Assembly (NCBI RefSeq): GCF_006007965.1
Contig: NZ_CP040748.1
Span: 1,054,001 to 1,118,000, forward strand
DNA: 64,000 bases
DNA from: Nocardioides jishulii
GTDB taxonomy: Bacteria; Actinomycetota; Actinomycetes; Propionibacteriales; Nocardioidaceae
Reading direction: 5' to 3'
The notes below the pieces were generated by a model. That model was not told the origin of the DNA, ran no database searches, and saw only the letters and a program-made list of their open reading frames with translations. Shown one piece after another: positions 55,406 to 64,000 of the stretch. Position numbers and translations under genes: made by a program. How positions within the stretch are numbered: position 1 is the first letter of the stretch; the number at the start of each line of letters is the position of its first letter.

Positions 55406-57159
55406 ATGAGCGAGCAGGGCGGCGCCATCACCGGCGCACAGAGCCTGGTGCGATCACTGGAGCACGCGGGTGTCGAGCACATCTTCGGCATTCCCGGCGG
55501 CGCGATCCTCCCGGCGTACGACCCACTGATGGACTCGCGGCAGATCCGCCACATCCTGGTCCGGCACGAGCAGGCCGCGGGTCACGCTGCGCAGGGCTAC
55601 GCCAGCGCCACGGGCCGCGTGGGTGTCTGCATGGCGACGTCCGGTCCGGGCGCGACCAACCTGGTCACCCCGATCGCCGACGCCTACATGGACTCGGTCC
55701 CGATGGTCGCCGTCACCGGCCAGGTCGGCTCCTCGCTGATCGGCACGGACGCCTTCCAGGAGGCCGACATCCGCGGCATCACCATGCCGATCACCAAGCA
55801 CAACTTCCTCGTGAAGGATCCCGAGGACATCCCGCGCACCATCGCCGAGGCGTTCCACATCGCCTCCACCGGGCGTCCCGGTCCGGTCCTGGTCGACGTC
55901 ACCAAGTCGGCCCTGCAGCAGATGACCGGCTTCACCTGGCCGAGCGAGATCAACCTCCCGGGCTACCGCCCCGTCACCCGCCCGCACAGCAAGCAGATCC
56001 GCGAGGCCGCCCGCCTCATGCTCGCCTCCAGGCGTCCGGTGCTGTACGTCGGTGGTGGCGTCATCCGTGCCCGCGCCGCGAAGGAGCTGCGCGCGCTGGC
56101 GGAGTACACCGGCATCCCGGTCGTCACGACCCTGATGGCCCGGGGCGCGTTCCCCGACTCCCACCCCCAGCACCTGGGCATGCCCGGGATGCACGGCACC
56201 GTCGCCGCGGTCGCCGGCCTCCAGCGCTCCGACCTGATCATCAGCCTGGGCGCCCGCTTCGACGACCGCGTCACCGGCAACCTGGACTCCTTCGCGCCCA
56301 ACGCGCTGGTGATCCACGCCGACATCGACCCCGCGGAGATCGGCAAGAACCGTCACGCCGACGTGCCGATCGTGGGCGACGCCCGCGAGGTGCTGGTCGA
56401 CCTGCTCACCCAGCTCAAGGTCGAGGCCGAGCAGGGTCGCGAGGGCGACTACGAGCAGTGGATCGACTTCTGCGCCACGACGAAGAAGAACTACCCCCTG
56501 GGCTACGACAAGCCGGCCGACGGCAGCCTCGCCCCGCAGTACGTGCTCGAGCGGCTGGGCAAGATCGCCGGGCCGGAGGCGATCTACACCGCCGGCGTGG
56601 GCCAGCACCAGATGTGGGCCACCCACTTCATCGGCTACGAGCACCCCAACACCTGGCTCAACTCCGGTGGCCTGGGCACGATGGGCTACTCGGTGCCCGC
56701 CGCGATGGGCGCCAAGGTCGGCGCCCCCGACGCCACGGTGTGGGCGATCGACGGCGACGGCTGCTTCCAGATGACCAACCAGGAGCTGGCCACCTGCGCG
56801 ATCAACGACATCCCGATCAAGGTCGCGATCATCAACAACGAGTCGCTCGGCATGGTGCGGCAGTGGCAGACGCTCTTCTACAACGAGCGCTACTCCAACA
56901 CCGACCTGCACTCCAAGCGCATCCCCGACTTCGTCAAGCTCGCCGAGGCGCTGGGCTGCGTGGGCCTGTCGTGCGAGTCCGAGGGTGACGTCGACGCCAC
57001 GATCGAGAAGGCCATGGAGATCAACGACCAGCCGGTCGTGGTCGACTTCCGCGTCCACCGTGACGCCATGGTGTGGCCGATGGTCGCCTCCGGCACCAGC
57101 AACGACGAGATCCAGTACGCCCGGGACATGGCTCCCCAGTTCGACGAGGACGACCTCTG

Positions 57160-57160
<1 letters not shown>
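55406..57160 (+). CDS. ilvB: Acetolactate synthase large subunit
   Basis: The 584-residue ThDP-dependent enzyme condenses pyruvate (or pyruvate with 2-oxobutyrate) to start valine, leucine and isoleucine synthesis. It has [17 protein letters not shown] (ThDP-activating Glu region), [13 protein letters not shown], an FAD-linked [13 protein letters not shown] segment and the C-terminal ThDP motif [17 protein letters not shown] 55406 was chosen at MSEQGGAIT, with GAGGAAGAACAAGAG before it; the frame extends upstream through the attenuator. TGATG overlap with ilvN. Confidence 0.95.
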
Positions 57161-58822
<1,662 letters not shown>

Positions 58823-58880
58823 GCCCCGCAGGCGTGCAGCGAAAGTTCTGCTGCTCGCTGAGCACCTGAACCACCCGTAC

Positions 58881-58909
58881 GAAGGCCCGTCGCACTGCGG
58901 CGGGCCTTC
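58881..58909 (+). terminator. Terminator after ilvC
   Basis: GAAGGCCCG (58881-58889) pairs with CGGGCCTTC (58901-58909); flanking GTCGC/GCGGC residues allow further pairing in the loop. It lies 58 nt past the ilvC stop. Confidence 0.7.
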
Positions 58910-58946
58910 GTCGTCCCTGCGTGCACGTCAGTGGCGTTTCGTGATC

Positions 58947-58965
58947 AAAGGTTAGGCAATCCTAA
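58947..58965 (+). promoter_or_regulatory. DtxR/IdeR-type iron box upstream of efeU
   Basis: The 19-mer AAAGGTTAGGCAATCCTAA agrees at 15 of 19 positions with the consensus TTAGGTTAGGCTAACCTAA; the core TTAGG-caat-CCTAA is a perfect inverted repeat. It ends 24 bp before the efeU GTG. Iron-loaded DtxR/IdeR would repress efeUOB. The regulator gene is not in the window. Confidence 0.75.
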
Positions 58966-58988
58966 ATTCAGGAGTAGCGTGCTGAATT

Positions 58989-59867
58989 GTGCTCGCGAAC
59001 TACCTGATCGGACTGCGTGAGGGGCTGGAAGCCGCTCTCGTCGTGACGATCCTCATCGCCTACCTGGTCAAGACCGACCGGCGCCACCTGCTGCCCCGGA
59101 TCTGGGCCGGCGTGGCGCTGGCCGTGGGTGTCTCGCTGGCCTTCGGTGCCGTGCTCGAGTTCGGCCCCCGCGAGCTCACCTTCCGCGCCCAGGAGGCGAT
59201 CGGAGGTGTGCTGTCCATCCTCGCGGTCGGCCTGGTGACCTGGATGGTCTTCTGGATGGCCGAGGCGGCGCGCTCCCTCAGCGGTGAGCTGCGCGGCAAG
59301 GTCGACGACGCTGCCGACGGTCCATGGTGGTCGATGGTCCTGATCGCCGTCCTGGCTGTGGGCCGTGAGGGCCTCGAGACGGCGCTGTTCCTCTGGTCCG
59401 CCACCCGCACGGGAGCGCAGGGGAGTGGCGTGCAGCAAGCCACCTGGGTGCCGTTGGCGGGGGCCGCGCTCGGCCTCGCCACCGCGGTCGTGCTCGGCTA
59501 CCTGCTCTACCGCGGCGCCATCCGCATCAACCTGACCCGGTTCTTCACCTGGACCGGCGCCTTCCTGATCGTGGTGGCCGCCGGAGTGCTGGCGTACGGC
59601 GTGCACGACCTGCAGGAGGCCGAGTTCCTGCCGGGCCTCCACGACAAGGCCTTCGACATCAGCGACACCCTGGCGCCCGACTCGTGGCCGGCGACGCTGC
59701 TCAAGGGCATCTTCAACTTCCAGCCCGATCCGACCGTCCTCCAGGTCGTCGTGTGGTTCGCCTACCTCGTGCCCACGATGGTCCTCTTCTGGCGCGGCGC
59801 CCGTCGCCGTGCCGCGCCGCCCGTCGCCGCCGCCGGTGCGGAGCCGTCCCCTTCCGTGTCCCACTGA
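58989..59867 (+). CDS. efeU: Iron permease EfeU (FTR1 family)
   Basis: The 292-residue membrane protein has seven or so helices. It shows both REGLE motifs of FTR1 permeases: REGLEAALVV (helix 1) and REGLETALFLW (helix 4), whose glutamates carry iron. Basic cytoplasmic tail. It imports Fe (Fe2+ or Fe3+ depending on model) with EfeO and EfeB. GTG 58989 is the only start before helix 1. The next gene starts 20 nt after its stop, so efeU, efeO and efeB form one operon behind the iron box. Confidence 0.92.
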   Translation: MLANYLIGLREGLEAALVVTILIAYLVKTDRRHLLPRIWAGVALAVGVSLAFGAVLEFGPRELTFRAQEAIGGVLSILAVGLVTWMVFWMAEAARSLSGELRGKVDDAADGPWWSMVLIAVLAVGREGLETALFLWSATRTGAQGSGVQQATWVPLAGAALGLATAVVLGYLLYRGAIRINLTRFFTWTGAFLIVVAAGVLAYGVHDLQEAEFLPGLHDKAFDISDTLAPDSWPATLLKGIFNFQPDPTVLQVVVWFAYLVPTMVLFWRGARRRAAPPVAAAGAEPSPSVSH

Positions 59868-59887
59868 TCTCGCCAGGAGAACCCTTC

Positions 59888-61051
59888 ATGCGTCTGCTCC
59901 ACCGCGCCGCGCTTCCCGCGGTCCTCACGTCGTCGCTGCTGCTCGCCGGGTGCGCCGACAAGGTCGACGCCGACGACCCCCGAGCCCTTACGGTCAGCTC
60001 CAGCGCCGACGCCTGCGAAGTCTCCAAGGCCGAGGTGCCGGCCGGCACCGTCTCCTTCGAGGTGACCAACACCGGTGACGCGGTCACGGAGTTCTACGTG
60101 CTGGCCCAGGACGGGCTGCAGATCCTCGGCGAGGTCGAGAACATCGGACGCGACCTGTCGCGCACCCTGACCGTCCAGCTGCCCCAGGGCGACTACGTCA
60201 CCGCCTGCAAGCCGGGCATGAAGGGCGACGGCATCCGTGCCGACTTCACGGTCTCGGCCTCCGACGAGAAGGTCGAGGTCTCCGCCGACGAGAAGAAGCT
60301 CGTCGACACCGCCGTGGTCAACTACCGCGCCTACGTGCAGGACCAGGCCGACCAGCTGCTGACGAGGACCGAGGAGTTCGCCCGGCTCTACACCAGTGGC
60401 AAGGACGACGAGGCGCGTGCCCTCTACCCCGTCGCGCGCATCCACTGGGAGCGGATCGAGCCCGTCGCCGAGTCGTTCGGCGACCTCGACCCGGCGATGG
60501 ACCTGCGCGAGGCCGACGTCGAGCAGGGCGACGAGTGGACCGGTTGGCACCGCATGGAGAAGGACCTGTGGCCGGCACGCGCCGAGGGCTACACCCCGCT
60601 CACCCAGGCCGAGCGGGAGAAGTACGCCGCCGACCTGGTGGCCAACACCAAGAAGCTCGACGGACTCGTCGACGCAGACGACTTCACCTTCACCATCGAC
60701 CAGGTCGCCAACGGCTCGACCGCCCTGCTCGAGGAGGTCGCCGCGGGCAAGGTGACCGGCGAGGAGGAGTACTGGAGCCGGACCGACCTCTACGACTTCC
60801 AGGCCAACCTCGACGGGGCCCGGGTCGCGTTCGAGGGCGTACGCCCCGTGCTCGACAGCAAGGACCCCGAGCTCGCCGAGACGCTCGACGCCCGCTTCAC
60901 CGCCTTGGAGCAACTGCTGGCGCAGTACCGTGACGGGGACGGCTTCGTCGGCTACGACGAGCTCGACACCCAGGACGTGAAGCAGCTCAAGGACGGCGTG
61001 GACGCGCTCAGCGAACCGCTCTCCACCCTCGCGGCCGCCGTGCTCGCCTGA
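59888..61051 (+). CDS. efeO: Iron-uptake lipoprotein EfeO (cupredoxin + M75)
   Basis: The 387-residue product has a lipobox ending LLLAGC (Cys21), an N-terminal cupredoxin-like domain (about 30-135; VTNTGDAVTEFYVLAQDGLQ), and a C-terminal imelysin/M75 domain (about 150-385) carrying the HxxE motif in ARIHWERIEP and the WHRMEKDLWP helix. EfeO binds iron outside the membrane and passes it to EfeU. ATG 59888 follows CCAGGAGAACC. The Cys-lipid anchor fits an actinobacterial cell envelope. Confidence 0.9.
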   Translation: MRLLHRAALPAVLTSSLLLAGCADKVDADDPRALTVSSSADACEVSKAEVPAGTVSFEVTNTGDAVTEFYVLAQDGLQILGEVENIGRDLSRTLTVQLPQGDYVTACKPGMKGDGIRADFTVSASDEKVEVSADEKKLVDTAVVNYRAYVQDQADQLLTRTEEFARLYTSGKDDEARALYPVARIHWERIEPVAESFGDLDPAMDLREADVEQGDEWTGWHRMEKDLWPARAEGYTPLTQAEREKYAADLVANTKKLDGLVDADDFTFTIDQVANGSTALLEEVAAGKVTGEEEYWSRTDLYDFQANLDGARVAFEGVRPVLDSKDPELAETLDARFTALEQLLAQYRDGDGFVGYDELDTQDVKQLKDGVDALSEPLSTLAAAVLA

Positions 61052-61093
61052 GTCGGATCCACCGCACCTCACGACGCCCAGAGAAGGCCCGAC

Positions 61094-62344
61094 ATGAAGA
61101 TCACCCGACGCGGACTGATGACCGGAACCACCGGTCTCGCTGCCGGTGCGGTCGTGGGGGCCGCCGCCGGCGTGGCGACAGAGCGCAGTGGGGACTCCAC
61201 CGGGGTGGCTTCCTACCCGTTCAGGGGTGCTCACCAGCAGGGCATCCTCACCCCTGTCCAGGACAGGCTGCACTTCGCGGCCTTCGACGTGACCACGACG
61301 GACCGCGCTGCCCTCGTGCGGCTGCTCCAGGACTGGACCGAGGCGGCCGAGCGGATGGTGGCCGGCGGCTCGGCCGGCCCGGTCGGCCCCGTGGAGGGCG
61401 ACGACCGGCTCCCGCCCGACGACACCGGTGAGGCGATCGGGCTCCCGGCCTCTCGACTCACCCTGACCTTCGGGTTCGGGCCGGGCCTCTTCTCCGACGC
61501 CGACGGCGAGGACCGGTTCGGGCTGGCCGACCGTCGCCCGAAGGCGCTCCGGCCGCTGCCCCACTTCGCCTCCGACGCCATCGACGAAGCACGCAGCGGG
61601 GGAGACCTGTGCGTCCAGGCGTGCGCCGACGACCCCCAGGTCGCCGTCCACGCGATCCGCAACCTGGCCCGGATCGGGATGGGCACGGTTGCGGTGCGGT
61701 GGTCCCAGCTCGGGTTCGGGCGTACGTCGTCGACCTCGCGGAGCCAGGCGACCCCGCGCAACCTGTTCGGCTTCAAGGACGGCACGGCCTCGGTGAAGTC
61801 CGAGGAGCGTGACGCCATCGAGGAGTTCGTCTGGGTGGCACCGGGGGACGACCCGAGGGCCGAGTGGCTCGCCGGAGGCTCCTACCTGGCGGCCCGCCGG
61901 ATCAACATGCGGATCGAGACCTGGGACCGGCAGTCGCTGCGCACCCAGGAGGAGCTGGTCGGTCGCACGAAGTCGTCCGGCGCCCCTCTCTCGGGCGGTG
62001 ACGAGTTCGACGAGATGGACCTGGAGATGCCGGGCCGGGACGGGCCCGTCGTGCCGGTCGACAGCCACGTCGCCGTGGTCCACCCCGACAACAACGGCGG
62101 CGTCAGGATGCTGCGCCGTGGCTACAACTTCGTCGACGGGTCCGACGTGCTGGGAGGCATGGACTCCGGCCTCTTCTTCGTCGCCTTCGTGCGCGACCCC
62201 GACACCCACTTCATCCCGTTGCAGTCGGCGATGGCCAAGCAGGACGCGTTGATGGAGTACCTGAAGTTCACCGGCTCGGCCCTCTTCGCCGTCCCGCCGG
62301 GAGTGCGTCCCGGCGAGTTCGTGGGCCAGGCCCTCTTCGCCTGA
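61094..62344 (+). CDS. efeB: Dye-decolorizing peroxidase EfeB (Tat-exported)
   Basis: The 416-residue haem peroxidase has a Tat signal ([21 protein letters not shown]). The DyP GxxDG motif is FGFKDGTAS (Asp229, distal acid), and the C-terminal HVAVVHPDNNGG region lies near the proximal histidine. In EfeUOB it may oxidise Fe2+ or release iron from haem. ATG 61094 follows AGAGAAGGCCCGAC. Convergent with the ABC permease gene. Confidence 0.9.
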   Translation: MKITRRGLMTGTTGLAAGAVVGAAAGVATERSGDSTGVASYPFRGAHQQGILTPVQDRLHFAAFDVTTTDRAALVRLLQDWTEAAERMVAGGSAGPVGPVEGDDRLPPDDTGEAIGLPASRLTLTFGFGPGLFSDADGEDRFGLADRRPKALRPLPHFASDAIDEARSGGDLCVQACADDPQVAVHAIRNLARIGMGTVAVRWSQLGFGRTSSTSRSQATPRNLFGFKDGTASVKSEERDAIEEFVWVAPGDDPRAEWLAGGSYLAARRINMRIETWDRQSLRTQEELVGRTKSSGAPLSGGDEFDEMDLEMPGRDGPVVPVDSHVAVVHPDNNGGVRMLRRGYNFVDGSDVLGGMDSGLFFVAFVRDPDTHFIPLQSAMAKQDALMEYLKFTGSALFAVPPGVRPGEFVGQALFA

Positions 62345-62363
62345 CCCACGAGCTCGCCTCAGC

Positions 62364-63194
62364 TCACTTGATCTCGCTGCGCATCAGGAAGCGCAGGCCC
62401 ACGACGAGCGGCGCGACCATCCAGAGCAGCGCGGTGACGCCGAGCTGGGCCCACGCCTCGGTGCCCGGCACGCGCTCGTACAGGTAGGTGACGTTGTAGA
62501 AGAGGTCGACCCACGGCCACACGTCGTGGAACGACTCCTGGTAGAAGGCCAGCGCCCCGAAGACGTTGGGCAGGATCAGGCTGTAGACGAAGTAGCCCAC
62601 GATCGCGGCGGGGGAGTTGCGCAGCACCACGCCGAGGGTGAAGCCCATCAGCATCCCGAGCACGTTGGCCAGGACGACCATGGCCAGGTCGACGGCCTCG
62701 AACCCCCAGACCGGGTCGACGCCGTGCACGGCCGCACCGAGCAGGTTGCCCAGGGCGCCCACACCCATCGCGACCAGGATGGCGACCACCCCGACGACGA
62801 CGGTCACCACGGCCTTCGCCACGATCACGCGGCCGCGGTGGGGGACCAGGGTGAAGGTGGTCAGCCCGGTGCGCTGGCTCCACTCCGAGGTGACCGAGAG
62901 GATCGCGAGGATCGGCAGGATGATCGCGATCGGCATGCCGACGGCGGTCGAGAAGCTCTCGTAGGTGATCGCTGACTCGTTGCCGAAGACGATCACGCCC
63001 GCCGAGGCGAGCACCGACAGGATCGCGATGCTGGCCAGCAACCAGAACCCCGAGCGGGTGTTGAACATCTTCACGAGCTCGACCCGCAGCAGGCCGGGGA
63101 GCCTGATCGGGGCGAGGTCGGAGCGGCGACGAGCGGGTTCCCGCGTCGGCGCCGTGCCGACGGTGGCCGGGTCGTAGGTGGTCGTGGTGCTCAT
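62364..63194 (-). CDS. ABC-2 type permease
   Basis: The 276-residue product has a basic soluble start (1-45) and six or so membrane helices (SGFWLLASIAILSVLASAGV, GMPIAIILPILAILSVTSEW, LTTFTLVPHRGRVIVAKAVV). This is the single-permease ABC-2 layout, with WSQRTGLTTFTLVPHR the typical cytoplasmic loop. It is paired with the ATPase gene upstream by an ATGA overlap (63191-63194). Exporter function likely; substrate unknown. Confidence 0.85.
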   Translation of the reverse strand: MSTTTTYDPATVGTAPTREPARRRSDLAPIRLPGLLRVELVKMFNTRSGFWLLASIAILSVLASAGVIVFGNESAITYESFSTAVGMPIAIILPILAILSVTSEWSQRTGLTTFTLVPHRGRVIVAKAVVTVVVGVVAILVAMGVGALGNLLGAAVHGVDPVWGFEAVDLAMVVLANVLGMLMGFTLGVVLRNSPAAIVGYFVYSLILPNVFGALAFYQESFHDVWPWVDLFYNVTYLYERVPGTEAWAQLGVTALLWMVAPLVVGLRFLMRSEIK

Positions 63195-64000
63195 GCTGCA
63201 ACTCCTTCACGCTGTGAGGCGGCGGTGAGCTCGAGGAACATCTCCTCGAGGCCGGCTCCGTCGGCCGAGCGGAGCTCGGTGAGGGCGACGCCTGCGGCCA
63301 GCGCGACCCGGCCGACCATGTCGGGGGAGGCGTCGGTGTGCAGCGCCTTGTCCGGCGTACGCGTGACCATCAGGCCCGCGGCCGTGAGTGCGGTGTCGAG
63401 CGCCTCGACGTCCGTCCCGCGTACGACGGTGCCGGCGGCGGCGAGGAGCTCGGCCTTGGTGCCCTGGGCCACCACGCGCCCGTTGCCGATCAGGACGAGG
63501 TCGTCGGCGATCACCTCGATCTCGTGCAGGAGGTGCGAGGAGAGCAGCACCGTCCCGCCGTCGTCGGCGAAGGTGCGCAGCAGGTCGCGCATCCAGCGGA
63601 TCCCCGCCGGGTCCAGCCCGTTGGCCGGCTCGTCCAGGATCAGTACCTCGGGGTCGCCCAACAGGGCAGACGCGATGCCCAGGCGCTGACGCATGCCCAG
63701 GGAGTAGTGCCGCACCCGCCGGGTGGCCTCCTCCTCGGTGAGCCCGACCAGCGCCAGCATCTCGTCGACACGGGCGACGGGAAGACCCATCGTCAGCGCG
63801 GCGACCTTGAGGATGTCGCGTCCGGTCCGGCCCGCGTGCTGGGCCGAGGCGTCGAGCAGGACGCCGACCTCGCGCCCCGGGTTGGGCAGGTCGGTGAAGT
63901 GCCGGCCGTTGACCAACGCCTCGCCGGTGGTGGGTGGGGTCAGCCCCACCATCACCCGCATGGACGTGGACTTGCCCGCGCCGTTGGGTCCCAGGAAGCC
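63191..64000 (-). CDS. ABC transporter ATPase (5' end beyond window)
   Basis: The visible 269 residues include the Walker A FLGPNGAGKST at the window edge, PPTTGEALVNGRHF, the signature YSLGMRQRLGIASALLG (LSGGQ variant), Walker B EVLILDEPANGLDP, and SSHLLHEIEVIADD (H-loop). A C-terminal extension (about 90 residues) follows. The start codon and first strands lie outside the window. It powers the downstream permease; shared with the ABC-2 exporters of bacitracin or gliding type. Confidence 0.88.
   Translation of the reverse strand, partial: GFLGPNGAGKSTSMRVMVGLTPPTTGEALVNGRHFTDLPNPGREVGVLLDASAQHAGRTGRDILKVAALTMGLPVARVDEMLALVGLTEEEATRRVRHYSLGMRQRLGIASALLGDPEVLILDEPANGLDPAGIRWMRDLLRTFADDGGTVLLSSHLLHEIEVIADDLVLIGNGRVVAQGTKAELLAAAGTVVRGTDVEALDTALTAAGLMVTRTPDKALHTDASPDMVGRVALAAGVALTELRSADGAGLEEMFLELTAASQREGVAA

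Overview
The window is high-GC, gene-dense DNA with frequent GTG starts, four-base ATGA/GTGA stop-start overlaps and the gene content of an actinobacterium. The codon style and content (gatCAB, an ilvBNC attenuator, efeUOB with a DtxR/IdeR box, a PQQ-type sugar dehydrogenase lipoprotein) suit a Nocardioides-like member of the Propionibacteriales. That placement is inference from style and was not tested by a search.

Layout. 1-11.2 kb: scattered single genes (lipoprotein, 2'-5' RNA ligase-like protein, SRPBCC protein, CorA, DEAH/SNF2-like helicase, Na+/H+ antiporter, SpoIIE-type phosphatase, DUF6544-like membrane protein). 8.5 kb holds an ABC ATPase fragment cut off at its Walker A motif. 11.2-12.2 kb: a decayed island, an ISL3-type transposase core between two broken genes. 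12.5-17.7 kb: a 1732-residue secreted protein with a lectin-like head, DUF11-type repeats and a sortase-like C-terminal domain. 17.7-20.4 kb: a second decayed patch, with an in-frame chimera of a nicotinate phosphoribosyltransferase N-terminus and a helix-hairpin-helix C-terminus, an intact Mug-type glycosylase, and an exonuclease-TerB-BRCT gene split by one base. 20.5-29 kb: MFS exporter, ligA, SGNH lipoprotein and the gatCAB operon, followed by a near-perfect 57-nt palindrome.

29.1-35.5 kb is the most interesting region. A cobalamin riboswitch, with what look like two mutually exclusive hairpins at the ribosome binding site, precedes five translationally coupled genes: a secreted alpha/alpha-toroid protein, a membrane-anchored DUF4430 (transcobalamin C-terminal-like) protein, an EcfT, a fused double EcfA ATPase and an EcfS. 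The two extracellular proteins look like the two domains of animal intrinsic factor/transcobalamin on separate polypeptides, beside an ECF importer. I propose a B12 capture-and-import system.

35.5-42.3 kb: sugar dehydrogenase lipoprotein, DrrAB-like ABC exporter, a DUF1579-like protein with an LLM flavin oxidoreductase, and ilvD. 42.4-54.1 kb: a likely five-gene surface operon made of a 2910-residue cadherin-repeat/beta-helix protein, three tandem phage-collar-domain (MdpB-type) proteins and a Tat-exported type-1 periplasmic-binding protein. 54.2-55.1 kb: a membrane protein with four 10-residue Trp/Pro repeats. 55.2-58.8 kb: ilvBNC behind a leader peptide and terminator. 58.9-62.3 kb: efeUOB iron uptake behind a DtxR/IdeR box. 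62.4-64 kb: an ABC permease and its ATPase, the latter running off the window end.

No rRNA, tRNA, CRISPR array or replication origin was recognised.
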